In this document: positions 49,053-59,541 of the stretch, in pieces
Position numbering within the stretch: the first letter of the stretch is position 1
How the letters are laid out: each line of letters begins with the position of its first letter
Translations under genes and position numbers: made by a program
The notes under the pieces: model-generated
The model's database searches: none
What the model was told of the DNA's origin: nothing
What the model saw: the letters and a program-made list of their open reading frames with translations, nothing else
From: Sphingopyxis sp. H050
GTDB lineage: Bacteria; Pseudomonadota; Alphaproteobacteria; Sphingomonadales; Sphingomonadaceae
NCBI RefSeq assembly: GCF_001468265.1
Contig: NZ_LNRZ01000011.1
Coordinates: forward strand, 1-64,000
Length of the DNA: 64,000 bases
Reading direction: 5' to 3'

Positions 49053-50291
49053 ATGTGGTGGGGCGAATATAATCTGTTTCGGCAGACCGCTTTCGACGAG
49101 TTCTGGCATGGGCATCTTCAGGAAGACCGGAAGATTTTGTTCATTGTCGGTCGAGGCTTCGACCCCAGGGCGCTTGTGTCCCTCAACCGGATTATAGCGC
49201 AGCGTCCTGACATCGATCGGCACTGCATCGCAATCGAAATGTCCAACTGCTTCGACACCGATGGCGAAGCGGTCCGCATGCGCGACACGAATGAAGCGGG
49301 GCTACGGCAACTGTTTGCCGAAGACCGGATCGAAATCCGAGATCTGACGCCAACCGATACCGACGGAATTAGAGATATTTCCCGGGCTACCGCCCACCTC
49401 TTTGCCGACGTCGCGCGCAACGATGCCGGTTTCTCCGATATCGTTCTCGATATCAGCACCCTGCCGCGGCTCGTCTATCTTACGCTGCTGAACCAGTTGC
49501 TCGGCGCCTTCGTTCGACCGAACGACCAGGCGCCGTTGGCATCGTCGGTAAATCTGCATGTCGTTTACGGCGAGAGCGCGGTTATAGATCGCGGCATTTC
49601 CAAGCGCGAAGTCGATGTCGATCTCGCTCCGCTTGCGAGCCTCGGCATCCGCCTAGAGGAAGAGGCATCACACGACTGGCCCAAGATATGGTTCCCAATA
49701 CTCGCGGAAGACGTCAGCGAACAACTCGAACGCATACATTCCCGGATCGCGCCGGACGATGTCTGCCCGGTACTCCCGCTGCAGTCTGTCGATCCGAGGC
49801 GGGGCGATAATATCATACGCGAGATGGGAGAGCTGGTTTTCGACCGAATGGCCGTTACACCGCGCGACATAATCTTCGCGACCGAGTGGAATCCCTTCCA
49901 GCTCTACAGGAGCCTTCTCGAAGCGATGGGTCGCTACGAAGAGAGCCTCAAATTCTTCGGCGGCGCGCGGTTCATCATATCACCGCTTTCTAGCAAAAGC
50001 CTATCCATAGGTTGCCTATTGGCGCTAGTCGAAAAGCGGGCGAAGGGTGATCGCGCCTCGATGCGGGTCGGAATGGCGCATATCGAGACGCGTCGTTATG
50101 AAGCCAACGACCTCGGAGAAGACTTGCCGATGGTCCCGATTTCCCTTTGGCTAACGGGCGACTGCTACAGAATCCGAACGGCAATCGAAGCGGTTAATCC
50201 GGCTGCACCCGAGGAGGTCGAACTACGCGAACCGGAGTCAGAACGAGAGCGCGCGGAAGAAGCGGCTGCTGCCTCTTCACCGCGCAAATGA
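49053..50291 (+). CDS. Unrecognised Rossmann-like protein of the module
   Basis: 412-residue soluble protein of a family I do not recognise. Two hydrophobic strands followed by loops (KILFIVGRGFDPRA at ~27-40; DIVLDISTLPRLVYLTLLNQ at ~129-148) suggest a Rossmann-type core, perhaps nucleotide-binding. The C-terminus is a charged low-complexity tail (EPESERERAEEAAAA). An AGGAGG site lies 6 nt before the ATG and 16 nt separate it from the ATPase gene, so it is the last gene of the arm. It could be the sensor or effector. Confidence 0.65.
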   Translation: MWWGEYNLFRQTAFDEFWHGHLQEDRKILFIVGRGFDPRALVSLNRIIAQRPDIDRHCIAIEMSNCFDTDGEAVRMRDTNEAGLRQLFAEDRIEIRDLTPTDTDGIRDISRATAHLFADVARNDAGFSDIVLDISTLPRLVYLTLLNQLLGAFVRPNDQAPLASSVNLHVVYGESAVIDRGISKREVDVDLAPLASLGIRLEEEASHDWPKIWFPILAEDVSEQLERIHSRIAPDDVCPVLPLQSVDPRRGDNIIREMGELVFDRMAVTPRDIIFATEWNPFQLYRSLLEAMGRYEESLKFFGGARFIISPLSSKSLSIGCLLALVEKRAKGDRASMRVGMAHIETRRYEANDLGEDLPMVPISLWLTGDCYRIRTAIEAVNPAAPEEVELREPESERERAEEAAAASSPRK

Positions 50292-50367
50292 CATCTTTCG
50301 GGCGCGAACCAATCGCGGTCCGAAGGGTTAGGATAAGGCGCAAACCAGCCGCATTCGCATATAGCAC

Positions 50368-51816
50368 TTAAAAGCCGGGTTTACGCCATCTGGTACAATT
50401 TGGACCACCCGCCCCTTCACAAATCTCCCAGCCGCCGCCGAGAGCGCGGTGGATTTCAACCACAGACAGGAGATGGTCTGTTCGCGCCGTGGCCAACGTC
50501 GCTTCGGCTTGGTACAGGCTGCGTTCGGCATCGAGAATGTCTAGATATTGTCCCTCGCCCTCGCGAAATCGCACCGAAGCCATCCGCGCTGCCTCGCGGC
50601 TGGCGCCGACCTGCTGGTCGCGTATCGCAAGACCGGTCCGGATTGCGCCGTAGGCCGTCAGCGCGTCCTCGACATCGCGAAGGGCGATCAGAACGGTCCG
50701 GTGGTAATCGATCAGCGCCGCATCTGTGCGAGCATCGGCGACGCGGACCTGTGCGCGTAAACGCGACATGTTGAACACCCCCCAATCGAGGCTAGGGCCG
50801 CCCGCAAAGCCGAGCGCACCGCCAGTGAACAACGATTCAAACCCGCCGGCGAGGAGCCCAATGAAGCCGGACAGCCGCACCGTCGGAAACAAGTCGGCTT
50901 CGGCGACACCGCGCCGCGCGGTGGCGGCGGCGAGTGCGCGTTCGGCGGCGGCGATATCGGGCCGCCGCCGCAACAGGTCGGCGGGAGCGCCGACATCGAT
51001 CTGTGCGATGTGCGGCAGACTGGTTGTTGCCGTGGCGGGACCGGCGAAGCTCTGCGGCGTCTGGCCGAGCAGCACGGCAAGGGCGTGACGCGCGGTGCCG
51101 ATGCGCTGCTCGATCCCGGGCAGCGTCGCTTCGACCGCGGACAGCGCGGCCTCTGCGCGAACGACGTCAAAGTGCGCGCCCGCGCCAGCGCGTTCCAGCT
51201 TGCGCGTGATGTCGAGCGAACGCCGCTGGGTTTCGATCTGGCGGTGCGCGATCGCAAACGCGGCCTCGCTTCCGCGCAGTTCGAAATAGTGGCTGGCGAC
51301 ATCGGCGGTGACCGCGGCGCGAACCGAGCGCAGCGCCGCCTCGGCGCCGCCGACCTCGGCTTCGGCGGCCTCGACTCCGCGGCGGACGCGGCCGAACAGG
51401 TCGATTTCCCACGACGCTTCCGCGCCGGCGCGCAGGGCATCGCCCTCGCGCGGCTGACCGCCCGCACGCTCGACGTCGGCTTCCCGGCGGCGCTGATAGC
51501 CGGCAGCGACCCCGCCGCCGGGAAGCCGTGCCGCGCGCGACACGCCGGCGAGCGCGCGTGCTTCGTCGAGCCGCGCGACAGCTAGCCGCGCGTCGAGATT
51601 GGCTGCAAGCGCCTCTGCGATCAGCGCGTCCAGCGCCGGGTCACCGAACTGGCGCCACCACGCGGCCTCGGCGGATGCCCCGCCGATGCCCGCCGGCTGC
51701 GCGGCATAAGCGCCGGGCGCCTCGATCCGCGGTGGAACATAGTCGGGACCGACAGCGGCGCACCCCGCGAGGCCCACGAGAAGGATGGCGGGTGAAAGCT
51801 TGGCGATCAATATCAT
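50368..51816 (-). CDS. NodT/OprM-type outer-membrane efflux lipoprotein
   Basis: 482-residue TolC-like channel of the RND pump encoded just upstream. The lipobox is VGLAGC (Cys near residue 19) with the family opening AAVGPDYVPP. Repeated coiled-coil and barrel parts follow (LLRRRPDIAAAERALAAATA; SFAGPATATTSLPH). The ATG at 51816 overlaps the RND stop; a longer open frame upstream is its shadow. It is convergent with the defence module, 76 bp away. Confidence 0.9.
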   Translation of the reverse strand: MILIAKLSPAILLVGLAGCAAVGPDYVPPRIEAPGAYAAQPAGIGGASAEAAWWRQFGDPALDALIAEALAANLDARLAVARLDEARALAGVSRAARLPGGGVAAGYQRRREADVERAGGQPREGDALRAGAEASWEIDLFGRVRRGVEAAEAEVGGAEAALRSVRAAVTADVASHYFELRGSEAAFAIAHRQIETQRRSLDITRKLERAGAGAHFDVVRAEAALSAVEATLPGIEQRIGTARHALAVLLGQTPQSFAGPATATTSLPHIAQIDVGAPADLLRRRPDIAAAERALAAATARRGVAEADLFPTVRLSGFIGLLAGGFESLFTGGALGFAGGPSLDWGVFNMSRLRAQVRVADARTDAALIDYHRTVLIALRDVEDALTAYGAIRTGLAIRDQQVGASREAARMASVRFREGEGQYLDILDAERSLYQAEATLATARTDHLLSVVEIHRALGGGWEICEGAGGPNCTRWRKPGF

Positions 51817-54800
51817 TGGGTCAATTCCTGCGGCTTGGGATCCGCGCCCGACGGGCGCCGCGCTTCGCGCCGCAAAACGGCGTTGCGGATCACGACGTAG
51901 AAGAGCGGGGTCAGAAAGAGGCCGAAAAGCGTCACCCCGAGCATGCCGGCGAACACCGCGACACCCATCGCCTGCCGCATCTCGGCGCCCGCGCCCGCGG
52001 CGATCGTCAGCGGAACCGCTCCCGCGATGAACGCGATCGACGTCATCAATATGGGGCGCAATCTCAACCGGCACGCCTCGAGCGCGGCAGCGGGCGGATC
52101 GAGCCCTTCCTGTTCCCGCGCGCGGGCGAACTCGACGATCAGGATCGCATTTTTCGCGGCCAGCCCGACGAGCACCACAAAGGCGATCTGCGTGAAGATA
52201 TTGATATCGCCGCCAGTCAGCCAGACCCCGACGAGCGCGCTCAAGAGACACATGGGCACGATGAGCAGGACCGAGAGCGGCAGCGTCCAGCTATTATATT
52301 GCGCTGCGAGGATCAGGAAGGCGAGAAGCACCGCGATCGGGAAGACGTAGAGTGCGGCGTTGCCCGCGGTCTTTTCCTGATAGGTCAGGTCGGTCCACTC
52401 GAAGGTCATGCCCTCGGGCAACTCGGCGCGCGCGATCCGTTCCATCGCCGCCACCGCCTGCCCCGAGCTGAAGCCCGGCGCGGGACCGCCGCTGATATCG
52501 GCCGACGGAAAGCCATTATAATGGATCACACGGTCGAGACCGGCGCCGGGGGCGGTCGTGACCAGCGCGGCAAGCGGGACCATATTGCCTTGGGCATTGC
52601 GGACCTGAAGCCGCCCGACCGCATCGGGCTGCGCCCGCGCGTCGGCTTCGGCCTGGGCATAGACCTGATAGGTACGCCCGAACCGGTTGAAGTCGTTGAC
52701 GTAGAGCGAACCGAGATAGACCTGCATCGTTTCGAACACATCGGTCATGGCGACCCCCTGGGCGGCCGCCTTGGTCCGGTCGACATCGACCGAAAGTTCG
52801 GGCGAGGCGACATTGTAGCTGGTCATCAGCCCGGCGAGCGCGGGTTCCTTGGCGGCCGCCGCCATCACCTTGGCGCTGGCCGCGGCGAGTGCCTCATAAC
52901 CCGCGCCCGAGCGGTCCTCGATCTGCATCTTGAACCCGCCGGTCGCACCGAGGCCCGGAACCGGCGGCGGCGGGAACACGCCGACGAAGCCGTCGGGGAC
53001 CGCCGCATATTTGCCCTGCAGCCGCCCTGCGATCGCCCCCGCCGCCATGTCCGGCGACGTGCGCTCCGAAAAGGGGTCGAGCATCACGAACATGACAGCG
53101 GCGTTGGGCACGTTGACGAAGCCGTTGATCGACAGGCCCGGAAAAGCGACGACGTTTTCTACCCCGGGCTCGGCCAGCGCGATCTTCGAGACCTGCTCGG
53201 CGACCGCCTGCGTGCGGTCGAGCGACGCCCCGTTGGGCAGCTGGACGATGCCGACGAGATAATATTTGTCCTGCGCGGGCACGAAGCCGGCGGGCAGCTT
53301 GTCAAAGGCGAACCAGGTCAGACCGAGCAACCCGGCATAGGTCAGCCCCGCCACTGCGCCGCGCCGGATGACCCGCTGGACGCCGCCGACATAGGCCAGC
53401 GAGCCGCGATCGAAGGCCCGATTGAAGGGCCCGAACAGCCAGCCGAAGCCCTTGTCGATGGCACGCTGGATGCGGTCGCGCGGCAGGTCGTGGCCCTTGA
53501 GCAGCACCGCGGCGAGCGCCGGCGACAAGGTCAGCGAATTGACCGCCGACAAGATGGTCGAGATCGCGACAGTGAGCGCGAACTGGCGATAAAATTCGCC
53601 CTGCAATCCGCCCAGAAAGGCAGTAGGAATGAAGACGGCGGCGAGGACCGAGGTGATCGCGATGATCGGGCCGGTGACCTCCGCCATCGCCTTGCGCGCG
53701 GCCTCGCGCGGAACTTCTCCGAGACCGATATGGCGTTCGACATTCTCGACGACGACGATCGCGTCATCGACGACGATACCGATCGAGAGCACCAGCCCGA
53801 ACAGCGACAGGGTATTCAGCGAAAAACCGAACAAATGCATGACCGCCAACGTCCCGACCAGCGAAACGGGCACAGCGACGAGCGGGATGATCGACGCACG
53901 CCACGTCTGGAGAAAGAGGATCACGACGAGGACCACGAGCAGGGTCGCCTCGATCAGCGTGACGATCACGCTTTCGATCGACGCCTCGACAAAGATCGTC
54001 GGATCATAAGCGATGCGATGCACCAGCCCGTCAGGAAACTCGCCCGAGAGCCGCTTCATAGTCGCCCGGACCTCGGCCGCGGTATCGAGCGCGTTGGCAC
54101 CCGGGCTTTGCAAGATCTGGAGCGCGATCGCGGGCTCGCCGTCGAGCAGCGAACGCAGCGCATAATCATTAGCGCCCATTTCGATCCGGGCGACCTCACC
54201 GAGCCGGGTGAGCTGGCCGTCGGCACCGGTCTTGACGACAATCGCAGCAAATTCTTCCTCGGTCGCGAGGCGGCCCTTCACCTCGAGCGCGACCTGTTGC
54301 GCGGCGGCAGGGTTCGGCTGGCGCCCGACGCTGCCCGCGGCGACTTCGACATTCTGCGCGCGGATCGCGGCGACGATATCGCTCGCGGTCAATCCGCGCG
54401 AAGCGATCCGCGCCGGGTCGAGCCAGACGCGCATCGAATATTCACCGGCACCCCACACGACCACATCGGCGATGCCGGGGATGCGCGCGATTTCGTCGCG
54501 GACCTGAAGCAGCGCATAGTTGGAGATGAAGAGCGGGTCATAACGCTTCGATGGCGACAGAAGATGCACCACCATCAGCGCGTCAGGCGCAACCTTCTGT
54601 GTGGTGACGCCGAGCCGCTGCACCGTCTCGGGCAGTCGTGGCAGCGCGCGAGATACGCGGTTCTGGACCTGAACCTGCGCGATGTCGGGATCGGTCCCTT
54701 GCGCGAAGGTGACGGTGAGCGTCATCCGGCCGTCGGTGGCAGCCTGGCTCGACATATAGAGCATGCCCTCGACGCCGTTGACCGCCTGTTCGATCGGGCT

Positions 54801-54992
54801 GGCGACGGTTTCGGCGATAACCTCGGGCGAGGCGCCCGGATAGGCCGCGGCGACGGTCACCGTCGGCGGCGCGACCGCCGGATATTCGCTGAGCGGTAGC
54901 CGGAGCAGCGCGAGCAGCCCGGCAATCAGCAGGAGCACCGACAGCACGATCGCGAAGATCGGCCGGTCGATGAAGAAGCGGGGGAAGTTCAT
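51813..54992 (-). CDS. HAE1-type RND efflux pump
   Basis: 1059-residue inner-membrane pump of the AcrB/MexB/MexF type, normally for drugs and other organic compounds rather than metals. It opens MNFPRFFIDRPIFAIVLSVL and carries the helix-4 GIVVDDAIVVVENVERH with the proton-relay aspartates. Full length. It is coupled to both neighbours by ATGA overlaps. A CueR-like box lies upstream of the operon, so copper may induce it. Confidence 0.93.
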   Translation of the reverse strand: MNFPRFFIDRPIFAIVLSVLLLIAGLLALLRLPLSEYPAVAPPTVTVAAAYPGASPEVIAETVASPIEQAVNGVEGMLYMSSQAATDGRMTLTVTFAQGTDPDIAQVQVQNRVSRALPRLPETVQRLGVTTQKVAPDALMVVHLLSPSKRYDPLFISNYALLQVRDEIARIPGIADVVVWGAGEYSMRVWLDPARIASRGLTASDIVAAIRAQNVEVAAGSVGRQPNPAAAQQVALEVKGRLATEEEFAAIVVKTGADGQLTRLGEVARIEMGANDYALRSLLDGEPAIALQILQSPGANALDTAAEVRATMKRLSGEFPDGLVHRIAYDPTIFVEASIESVIVTLIEATLLVVLVVILFLQTWRASIIPLVAVPVSLVGTLAVMHLFGFSLNTLSLFGLVLSIGIVVDDAIVVVENVERHIGLGEVPREAARKAMAEVTGPIIAITSVLAAVFIPTAFLGGLQGEFYRQFALTVAISTILSAVNSLTLSPALAAVLLKGHDLPRDRIQRAIDKGFGWLFGPFNRAFDRGSLAYVGGVQRVIRRGAVAGLTYAGLLGLTWFAFDKLPAGFVPAQDKYYLVGIVQLPNGASLDRTQAVAEQVSKIALAEPGVENVVAFPGLSINGFVNVPNAAVMFVMLDPFSERTSPDMAAGAIAGRLQGKYAAVPDGFVGVFPPPPVPGLGATGGFKMQIEDRSGAGYEALAAASAKVMAAAAKEPALAGLMTSYNVASPELSVDVDRTKAAAQGVAMTDVFETMQVYLGSLYVNDFNRFGRTYQVYAQAEADARAQPDAVGRLQVRNAQGNMVPLAALVTTAPGAGLDRVIHYNGFPSADISGGPAPGFSSGQAVAAMERIARAELPEGMTFEWTDLTYQEKTAGNAALYVFPIAVLLAFLILAAQYNSWTLPLSVLLIVPMCLLSALVGVWLTGGDINIFTQIAFVVLVGLAAKNAILIVEFARAREQEGLDPPAAALEACRLRLRPILMTSIAFIAGAVPLTIAAGAGAEMRQAMGVAVFAGMLGVTLFGLFLTPLFYVVIRNAVLRREARRPSGADPKPQELTQ

Positions 54993-56155
54993 CGTGCCGG
55001 CTCCCGCTGGACGCTGGTTTTCTGCACGCCGTTGCCGCGCGGCATCGAGACGATCCTGGGTTTGACCGCCATGCCGGGGCCAGCCAGCCCCTTGACGACG
55101 ACGCGGTCGCCGGGCCGCAAGCCCGTCTCGACGACGCGCAGGCCATCGACGATTGGACCGAGCGTCACCGGCCGATATTCGGTCATATTCTTTGCGCCCA
55201 GCACGAGGACGAAGCGCCGCCCCTGTTCGACACCGATCGCGAGGTCGCTGACGAGGATCGCGGACCGGGCCTTGTCGGTCGCGACATCGACTTCGGCGAA
55301 CAGGCCCGGCGCCAGACGACCACCCGGATTGGGCAGGATCGCGCGCGCGCGGATCGTCCCCGTCGCGCGGTCGAGGCGGTTGCCGATGAAGTCCAGCCGC
55401 GCCGTTCGGGTGCTTCCATCTTCGAGGCGAACGCCGACCTTGGCCTCGGCACCGTGGCCGCGACGATCAGCGAGCGAGCGAAGGTAGGTCGCCTCGTCGA
55501 CATCGAATTCGACATGGAGCGGATCGACCGAGACGATGGTGGTGAGCGGCGTCGCCGCCTCGACGCCGGCAACCAGATTGCCGCGGGTGACGAGAATCTG
55601 GCCGACCCGGCCGGCGATAGGCGCCTCGACGCCGGCATAGCGAAGGTCGAGCGCGGCCAGCCGTTCGGCGGCGCGCGCCGACGCGACCTGCGCTTCGCGT
55701 TCGTGCAAGGTCGCGGTGGTCACGTCCGAGCGTTCGCGCGCGGCGACCCCCTCGGCGACCAACTTGCGCGCGCGCGCATCCTCGGCCTGCGCGAGGCCCA
55801 GCCGCGCTTCGGCTTCGCGCGTCGCCGCGCGTGCCGCGGCGTGCCGCGCCGCGAAGGGCGCGTTATCGAGGCGAAAAAGGATCTGCCCGCGCCGGACGAT
55901 CTGCCCCTCGGGAACGCTGACGTCGGCAATATAGCCCGAGACGCGCGGCTTGAGCTCGACCGTCTCCACCGCGGTCAAGCGGCCGGTATAGGTCGAACGT
56001 GGTATATGGTCCTGCACCACGACCGATGCGGCAAGCACCATCGGCGGGGCTGGGGCAGCGGCCTGTTCGCCGCCTTCCGGCCCGCGCGCCCAAAGCACCA
56101 CGAGCCCCGTCGCCAATATCGCGCCCAGCGCCGCGGCGACCCTCGATTTTCGCAT
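54989..56155 (-). CDS. RND periplasmic adaptor (MexE/AcrA type)
   Basis: 388-residue membrane-fusion protein. An N-terminal anchor/signal (AAALGAILATGLVVLWA) is followed by the lipoyl region (VELKPRVSGYIADVSVPEGQ, IVRRGQILFRLD), a helical hairpin and the barrel (VDPLHVEFDVDEATYLRSLA). An AGGTTGAG-type ribosome site precedes the ATG at 56155. First gene of the minus-strand pump operon. Confidence 0.92.
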   Translation of the reverse strand: MRKSRVAAALGAILATGLVVLWARGPEGGEQAAAPAPPMVLAASVVVQDHIPRSTYTGRLTAVETVELKPRVSGYIADVSVPEGQIVRRGQILFRLDNAPFAARHAAARAATREAEARLGLAQAEDARARKLVAEGVAARERSDVTTATLHEREAQVASARAAERLAALDLRYAGVEAPIAGRVGQILVTRGNLVAGVEAATPLTTIVSVDPLHVEFDVDEATYLRSLADRRGHGAEAKVGVRLEDGSTRTARLDFIGNRLDRATGTIRARAILPNPGGRLAPGLFAEVDVATDKARSAILVSDLAIGVEQGRRFVLVLGAKNMTEYRPVTLGPIVDGLRVVETGLRPGDRVVVKGLAGPGMAVKPRIVSMPRGNGVQKTSVQREPAR

Positions 56156-56424
56156 CTCAACCTCCGAATCCGTGCTCGCCGATCCGGATGGATGGCGAGC
56201 TCATATTTCGGGGGTGCGGTTTTCCATCGTTGGAGGGTCAAGAGGTTTTCTTCGTCGGCGTCGAATGTGCATGAATCCGTAGAAGACACCGCGCCTATCG
56301 GTAGGCGGAGCTCTGCGGCAATAGTAATCCGGCGTGCGGCGACCGCGTTGGTCAGGGCTATGTCCCGCGAAGGTCGGGAAAAGCCCCTCCGCACGCGGAA
56401 AGGCCAAATGATCCCGAGGCCAAG
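56156..56424. promoter_or_regulatory. Upstream region of the RND operon with a CueR-like box
   Basis: 269 bp between the cueR stop and the adaptor start. At 56217-56241 the minus strand reads TTGACC followed by a 19-bp spacer holding CTCCAACGATGGAAA, close to the CueR-type element before copA. The -10 position (56211-56216) is poor (CACCCC), so the promoter may be weak or need activation. No gene is seen. Confidence 0.55.
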
Positions 56425-56919
56425 CTAGTGCGTGCGGTTCGATGAACCCGCAGCATGGCGCCGGGCGGATTGTCCGCCGGACCTACCGAAACGCCGGGGT
56501 TCGCGCGGTTGGAGGCGCGGCGTCGCGCCCCCCTCTTCCGCCAGCCCCTCAATGATCGGACAATCGGGCCTGTCGTCACCGTGGCAATGATTGGCCAGTG
56601 TCTCGAGCGTCCGCACCATGGCTTCGATCTCGGCCATTTTTTCCTTGAGGCGCGCGATATGTTCGAGCGCGAAAGCCTTGACGTCGGCGCTGGCGCGGCT
56701 TCGGTCGGACCAGAGGCCCAGCAGCTCGCCGATCTGCTCCACGGTGAAGCCGAGATCGCGTGCGCGCCGGATGAAGCGCAGGCGGTGCACGTCGGCGTCG
56801 TCATAGTCGCGGTAACCTGAGTCCTGACGCGCAGCCTTGGGGATGAGACCCGTCTGTTCGTAATAGCGGATCATCTTTGGAGAGACGCCCGATATTTTCG
56901 CGGCGCGGCCGATGTTCAT
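56425..56919 (-). CDS. cueR: CueR-type copper-responsive MerR regulator
   Basis: 164-residue MerR regulator. The DNA-binding part reads [20 protein letters not shown]. The metal loop [12 protein letters not shown] has two cysteines in the CueR pattern for Cu(I). The C-terminus is about 25 residues longer than usual and rich in Arg and Gly. The ATG overlaps the copA stop (ATGA), so it is made with CopA and likely activates copA, the chaperone and perhaps the RND operon. Confidence 0.9.
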   Translation of the reverse strand: MNIGRAAKISGVSPKMIRYYEQTGLIPKAARQDSGYRDYDDADVHRLRFIRRARDLGFTVEQIGELLGLWSDRSRASADVKAFALEHIARLKEKMAEIEAMVRTLETLANHCHGDDRPDCPIIEGLAEEGGATPRLQPREPRRFGRSGGQSARRHAAGSSNRTH

Positions 56920-59450
56920 GCCGCCTCTCCTTCTTTTCCCTTGTCGGCGGCGATCACCGGCCGGAAGGCCTTCAGCCTGAGTGCATTGCTTAGCACGAAG
57001 ACACTCGACAGCGCCATCGCACCGGCGGCGAACACGGGCGACAACAAAGTCCCGTTCAGCGGGTAGAGCACCCCCGCTGCAACGGGGATCAGCGCCGCAT
57101 TATAGCCGAACGCCCAGAACAGATTCTGCTGGATATTCCGGATCGTCGCCTTCGACAGCGCGATCGCGTTGACCACGCCGCGCAGGTCGCCCGACATCAG
57201 CACGACATCGGCGGACTCGATCGCAACGTCGGTGCCGGTGCCAATCGCCAGACCGACGTCGGCCTCGGCGAGCGCGGGTGCGTCGTTGATGCCGTCGCCG
57301 ACGAAGGCGACCTTGCGGCCACCCGCGCGAAGCCGGTGTATGGCATCGACCTTTCCGTCGGGAAGCACTTCGCCGACGACCTCGTCGATCCCCAGCGTAC
57401 GCGCGACGGCATCGGCGGTCGCCTGATTATCGCCGGTGATCATCGCGACCTTGAGCCCGAGGGCGTGGAGCGCCCGGATCGCCTCGGGCGTCGTGTCCTT
57501 GACCGGATCGGCGACCGCAATCACCGCCGCGAGTTTGCCGTCGATCGCAGCATAGAGCGGCGACTTGCCTGCCGTGCCAAGTTCGCGCGCCTTGGCGGCA
57601 AAGGCCGACACATTATGGCCCAGCCTGGTCATGAACCGATCGGCGCCGACCTGAACCTCGCGGCCACCGACCTTTGCTGATACGCCATAACCGGGAATGG
57701 CTTCGAACGCCGCGGGCGATGGAGCGTCCAAACCGCGCGCATTCGCGGCCGCCACGATGGCTTCGGCGATCGGATGCTCGGACTGGCTTTCGACGCTGGC
57801 GACCAGCGCCAGCACTTCGACGCGCCCGAAGCCTGCGGCCGGCTCAAGGTCGGTCAGTTCGGGGCGCCCCTTGGTCAGTGTGCCGGTCTTGTCGAGCGCG
57901 ATGACGGTCACGTCGCGCAGCGTCTGAAGCGCCTCGCCCTTGCGGAACAGCACGCCCAGTTCGGCGGCGCGTCCGGTGCCGACCATGATCGAGGTTGGCG
58001 TCGCGAGTCCCATCGCGCATGGGCAGGCGATAATCAGCACGGCCACCGCATTCACCAACGCAAAGGTCAGCGCCGGATCGGGGCCGACGATCAGCCATAT
58101 CAGGAAAGTCAGCCCCGCAATTCCCATCACCGCAGGCACGAACCAAGCGGTGACCTTGTCGACCATCGCCTGGATCGGCAACTTCGATCCCTGCGCCTGC
58201 TCGACCATGCGGATAATCTGAGCCAGCACCGTATCCCCGCCGACTTTGGTCGCGCGGAAGGTGAAGGCGCCGGCCTTGTTGATCGTGCCGCCGACGACGG
58301 CCGCGCCGGCAGCCTTGGCGACCGGAGCCGGCTCGCCGGTGATCATCGACTCATCGACCCAGGAGCTCCCGTCGACAACCTCGCCATCGACCGGCACGCG
58401 TTCGCCCGGGCGCACCTGAACGATATCACCGGCGCGAACATCGGCGAGCGCAACTTCCAGCGCCGCACCATCGCGCACGACGCGCGCGGTTTTCGCCTGC
58501 AGCCCGACGAGCCGCTTGATCGCCTCCGATGTTCGCCCCTTCGCCTTGGCCTCGAGATAGCGACCGAGCAGGATCAGCGCGACGATCACCGCCGCGGCTT
58601 CATAATAGACGTTTGCGGTGCCGGACGGCAGGACGTGGGGGGCGAAGGTTGCGACCAGCGAATAGCCCCATGCGGCGCTCGTCCCCAGCGTGACGAGCGA
58701 GTTCATGTCGGGGGTGCCGCGCAGGATCGCGGGAATGCCCTTCTGGAAAAAGCGCAGCCCGGGGCCGAAAAGAATGAGGGTGGTCAGTGCAAACTGAATG
58801 AGCCAGCTCGTCTGCATCCCGATGCGGGTCATGACGAAATCATGGACGGCGGGGACGAGGTGCGAGCCCATCTCGAGGATGAACACCGGCAGCGCCAGCA
58901 CCGCCGCGAGAAGCAGCGAGCGGCGTAGACTGTCCAGTTCCTGCTCGCGCACCAGGGCTTCCCGGTCGATGGAGCTGCCTTCGTCTACGACCCGGCGCGG
59001 TTCATAGCCGGCACCGCGGATCGCGCTTTCCAGATCCTCGAGCGTGACAGCGCCGCTGCGGTAGCGGATGCTGGCCCTCTCGGTCGCGAGATTGACGGTC
59101 GCGGCGGTGACTCCCGCCACCTTCGAAAGGGCCTTCTCGACATGCCCGACGCACGACGCGCAGGTCATGCCCGCAACGCCGATTTCGGCTTCGGTTTCGG
59201 GCACCTCGTAGCCGGCGCTCTCGACCGCTTGCACGACGGCGCCGGGATCGGACACTCCAGCGAATGTCACGTCGGCGCGGTTGGTCGCCAGATTGACGGC
59301 GACCCCGGTTACGCCCGGCAGCTTGCCGATCGCCTTTTCGACATGGCCGACGCAGGACGCGCAGGTCATGCCGGCGACGGCGACGCTCAGACGCTCCGGC
59401 CCGGTGGTCGGAGCATCACTTTTCCGCCTCAACTCGATAACATCGGACAT
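56916..59450 (-). CDS. copA: CopA-type Cu(I) P-type ATPase
   Basis: 844-residue inner-membrane copper exporter. Two N-terminal HMA domains carry GMTCASC motifs; the membrane CPC motif is in [13 protein letters not shown]; the phosphorylation site is DKTGTLTKG; the hinge is [10 protein letters not shown]. The ATG at 59450 is chosen over a GTG at 59453; a GGAG site lies upstream. A CueR-type promoter lies before it, and cueR follows in the same transcript. Confidence 0.95.
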   Translation of the reverse strand: MSDVIELRRKSDAPTTGPERLSVAVAGMTCASCVGHVEKAIGKLPGVTGVAVNLATNRADVTFAGVSDPGAVVQAVESAGYEVPETEAEIGVAGMTCASCVGHVEKALSKVAGVTAATVNLATERASIRYRSGAVTLEDLESAIRGAGYEPRRVVDEGSSIDREALVREQELDSLRRSLLLAAVLALPVFILEMGSHLVPAVHDFVMTRIGMQTSWLIQFALTTLILFGPGLRFFQKGIPAILRGTPDMNSLVTLGTSAAWGYSLVATFAPHVLPSGTANVYYEAAAVIVALILLGRYLEAKAKGRTSEAIKRLVGLQAKTARVVRDGAALEVALADVRAGDIVQVRPGERVPVDGEVVDGSSWVDESMITGEPAPVAKAAGAAVVGGTINKAGAFTFRATKVGGDTVLAQIIRMVEQAQGSKLPIQAMVDKVTAWFVPAVMGIAGLTFLIWLIVGPDPALTFALVNAVAVLIIACPCAMGLATPTSIMVGTGRAAELGVLFRKGEALQTLRDVTVIALDKTGTLTKGRPELTDLEPAAGFGRVEVLALVASVESQSEHPIAEAIVAAANARGLDAPSPAAFEAIPGYGVSAKVGGREVQVGADRFMTRLGHNVSAFAAKARELGTAGKSPLYAAIDGKLAAVIAVADPVKDTTPEAIRALHALGLKVAMITGDNQATADAVARTLGIDEVVGEVLPDGKVDAIHRLRAGGRKVAFVGDGINDAPALAEADVGLAIGTGTDVAIESADVVLMSGDLRGVVNAIALSKATIRNIQQNLFWAFGYNAALIPVAAGVLYPLNGTLLSPVFAAGAMALSSVFVLSNALRLKAFRPVIAADKGKEGEAA

Positions 59451-59483
59451 CACATATTTCTCCGGATCTGCTCGTTCGACCGG

Positions 59484-59514
59484 AATCTGGGGCTTCCAAC
59501 GATGGGAAGGTCAA
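59484..59514 (-). promoter_or_regulatory. CueR-type promoter of copA
   Basis: On the minus strand TTGACC (59514-59509) and CAGATT (59489-59484) are separated by 19 bp that hold the dyad CTTCC/GGAAG (59493-59497 with 59505-59509). This closely matches the CueR-activated copA promoter of other bacteria. Confidence 0.82.
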
Positions 59515-59541
59515 GGGGGGAGAAAAATGTCTGTGGAGGCA

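Noticed and set aside
51528..54899. An 1123-codon open frame opposite the RND pump
   Set aside because: Shadow of the pump gene; no ribosome site and no recognisable domain.
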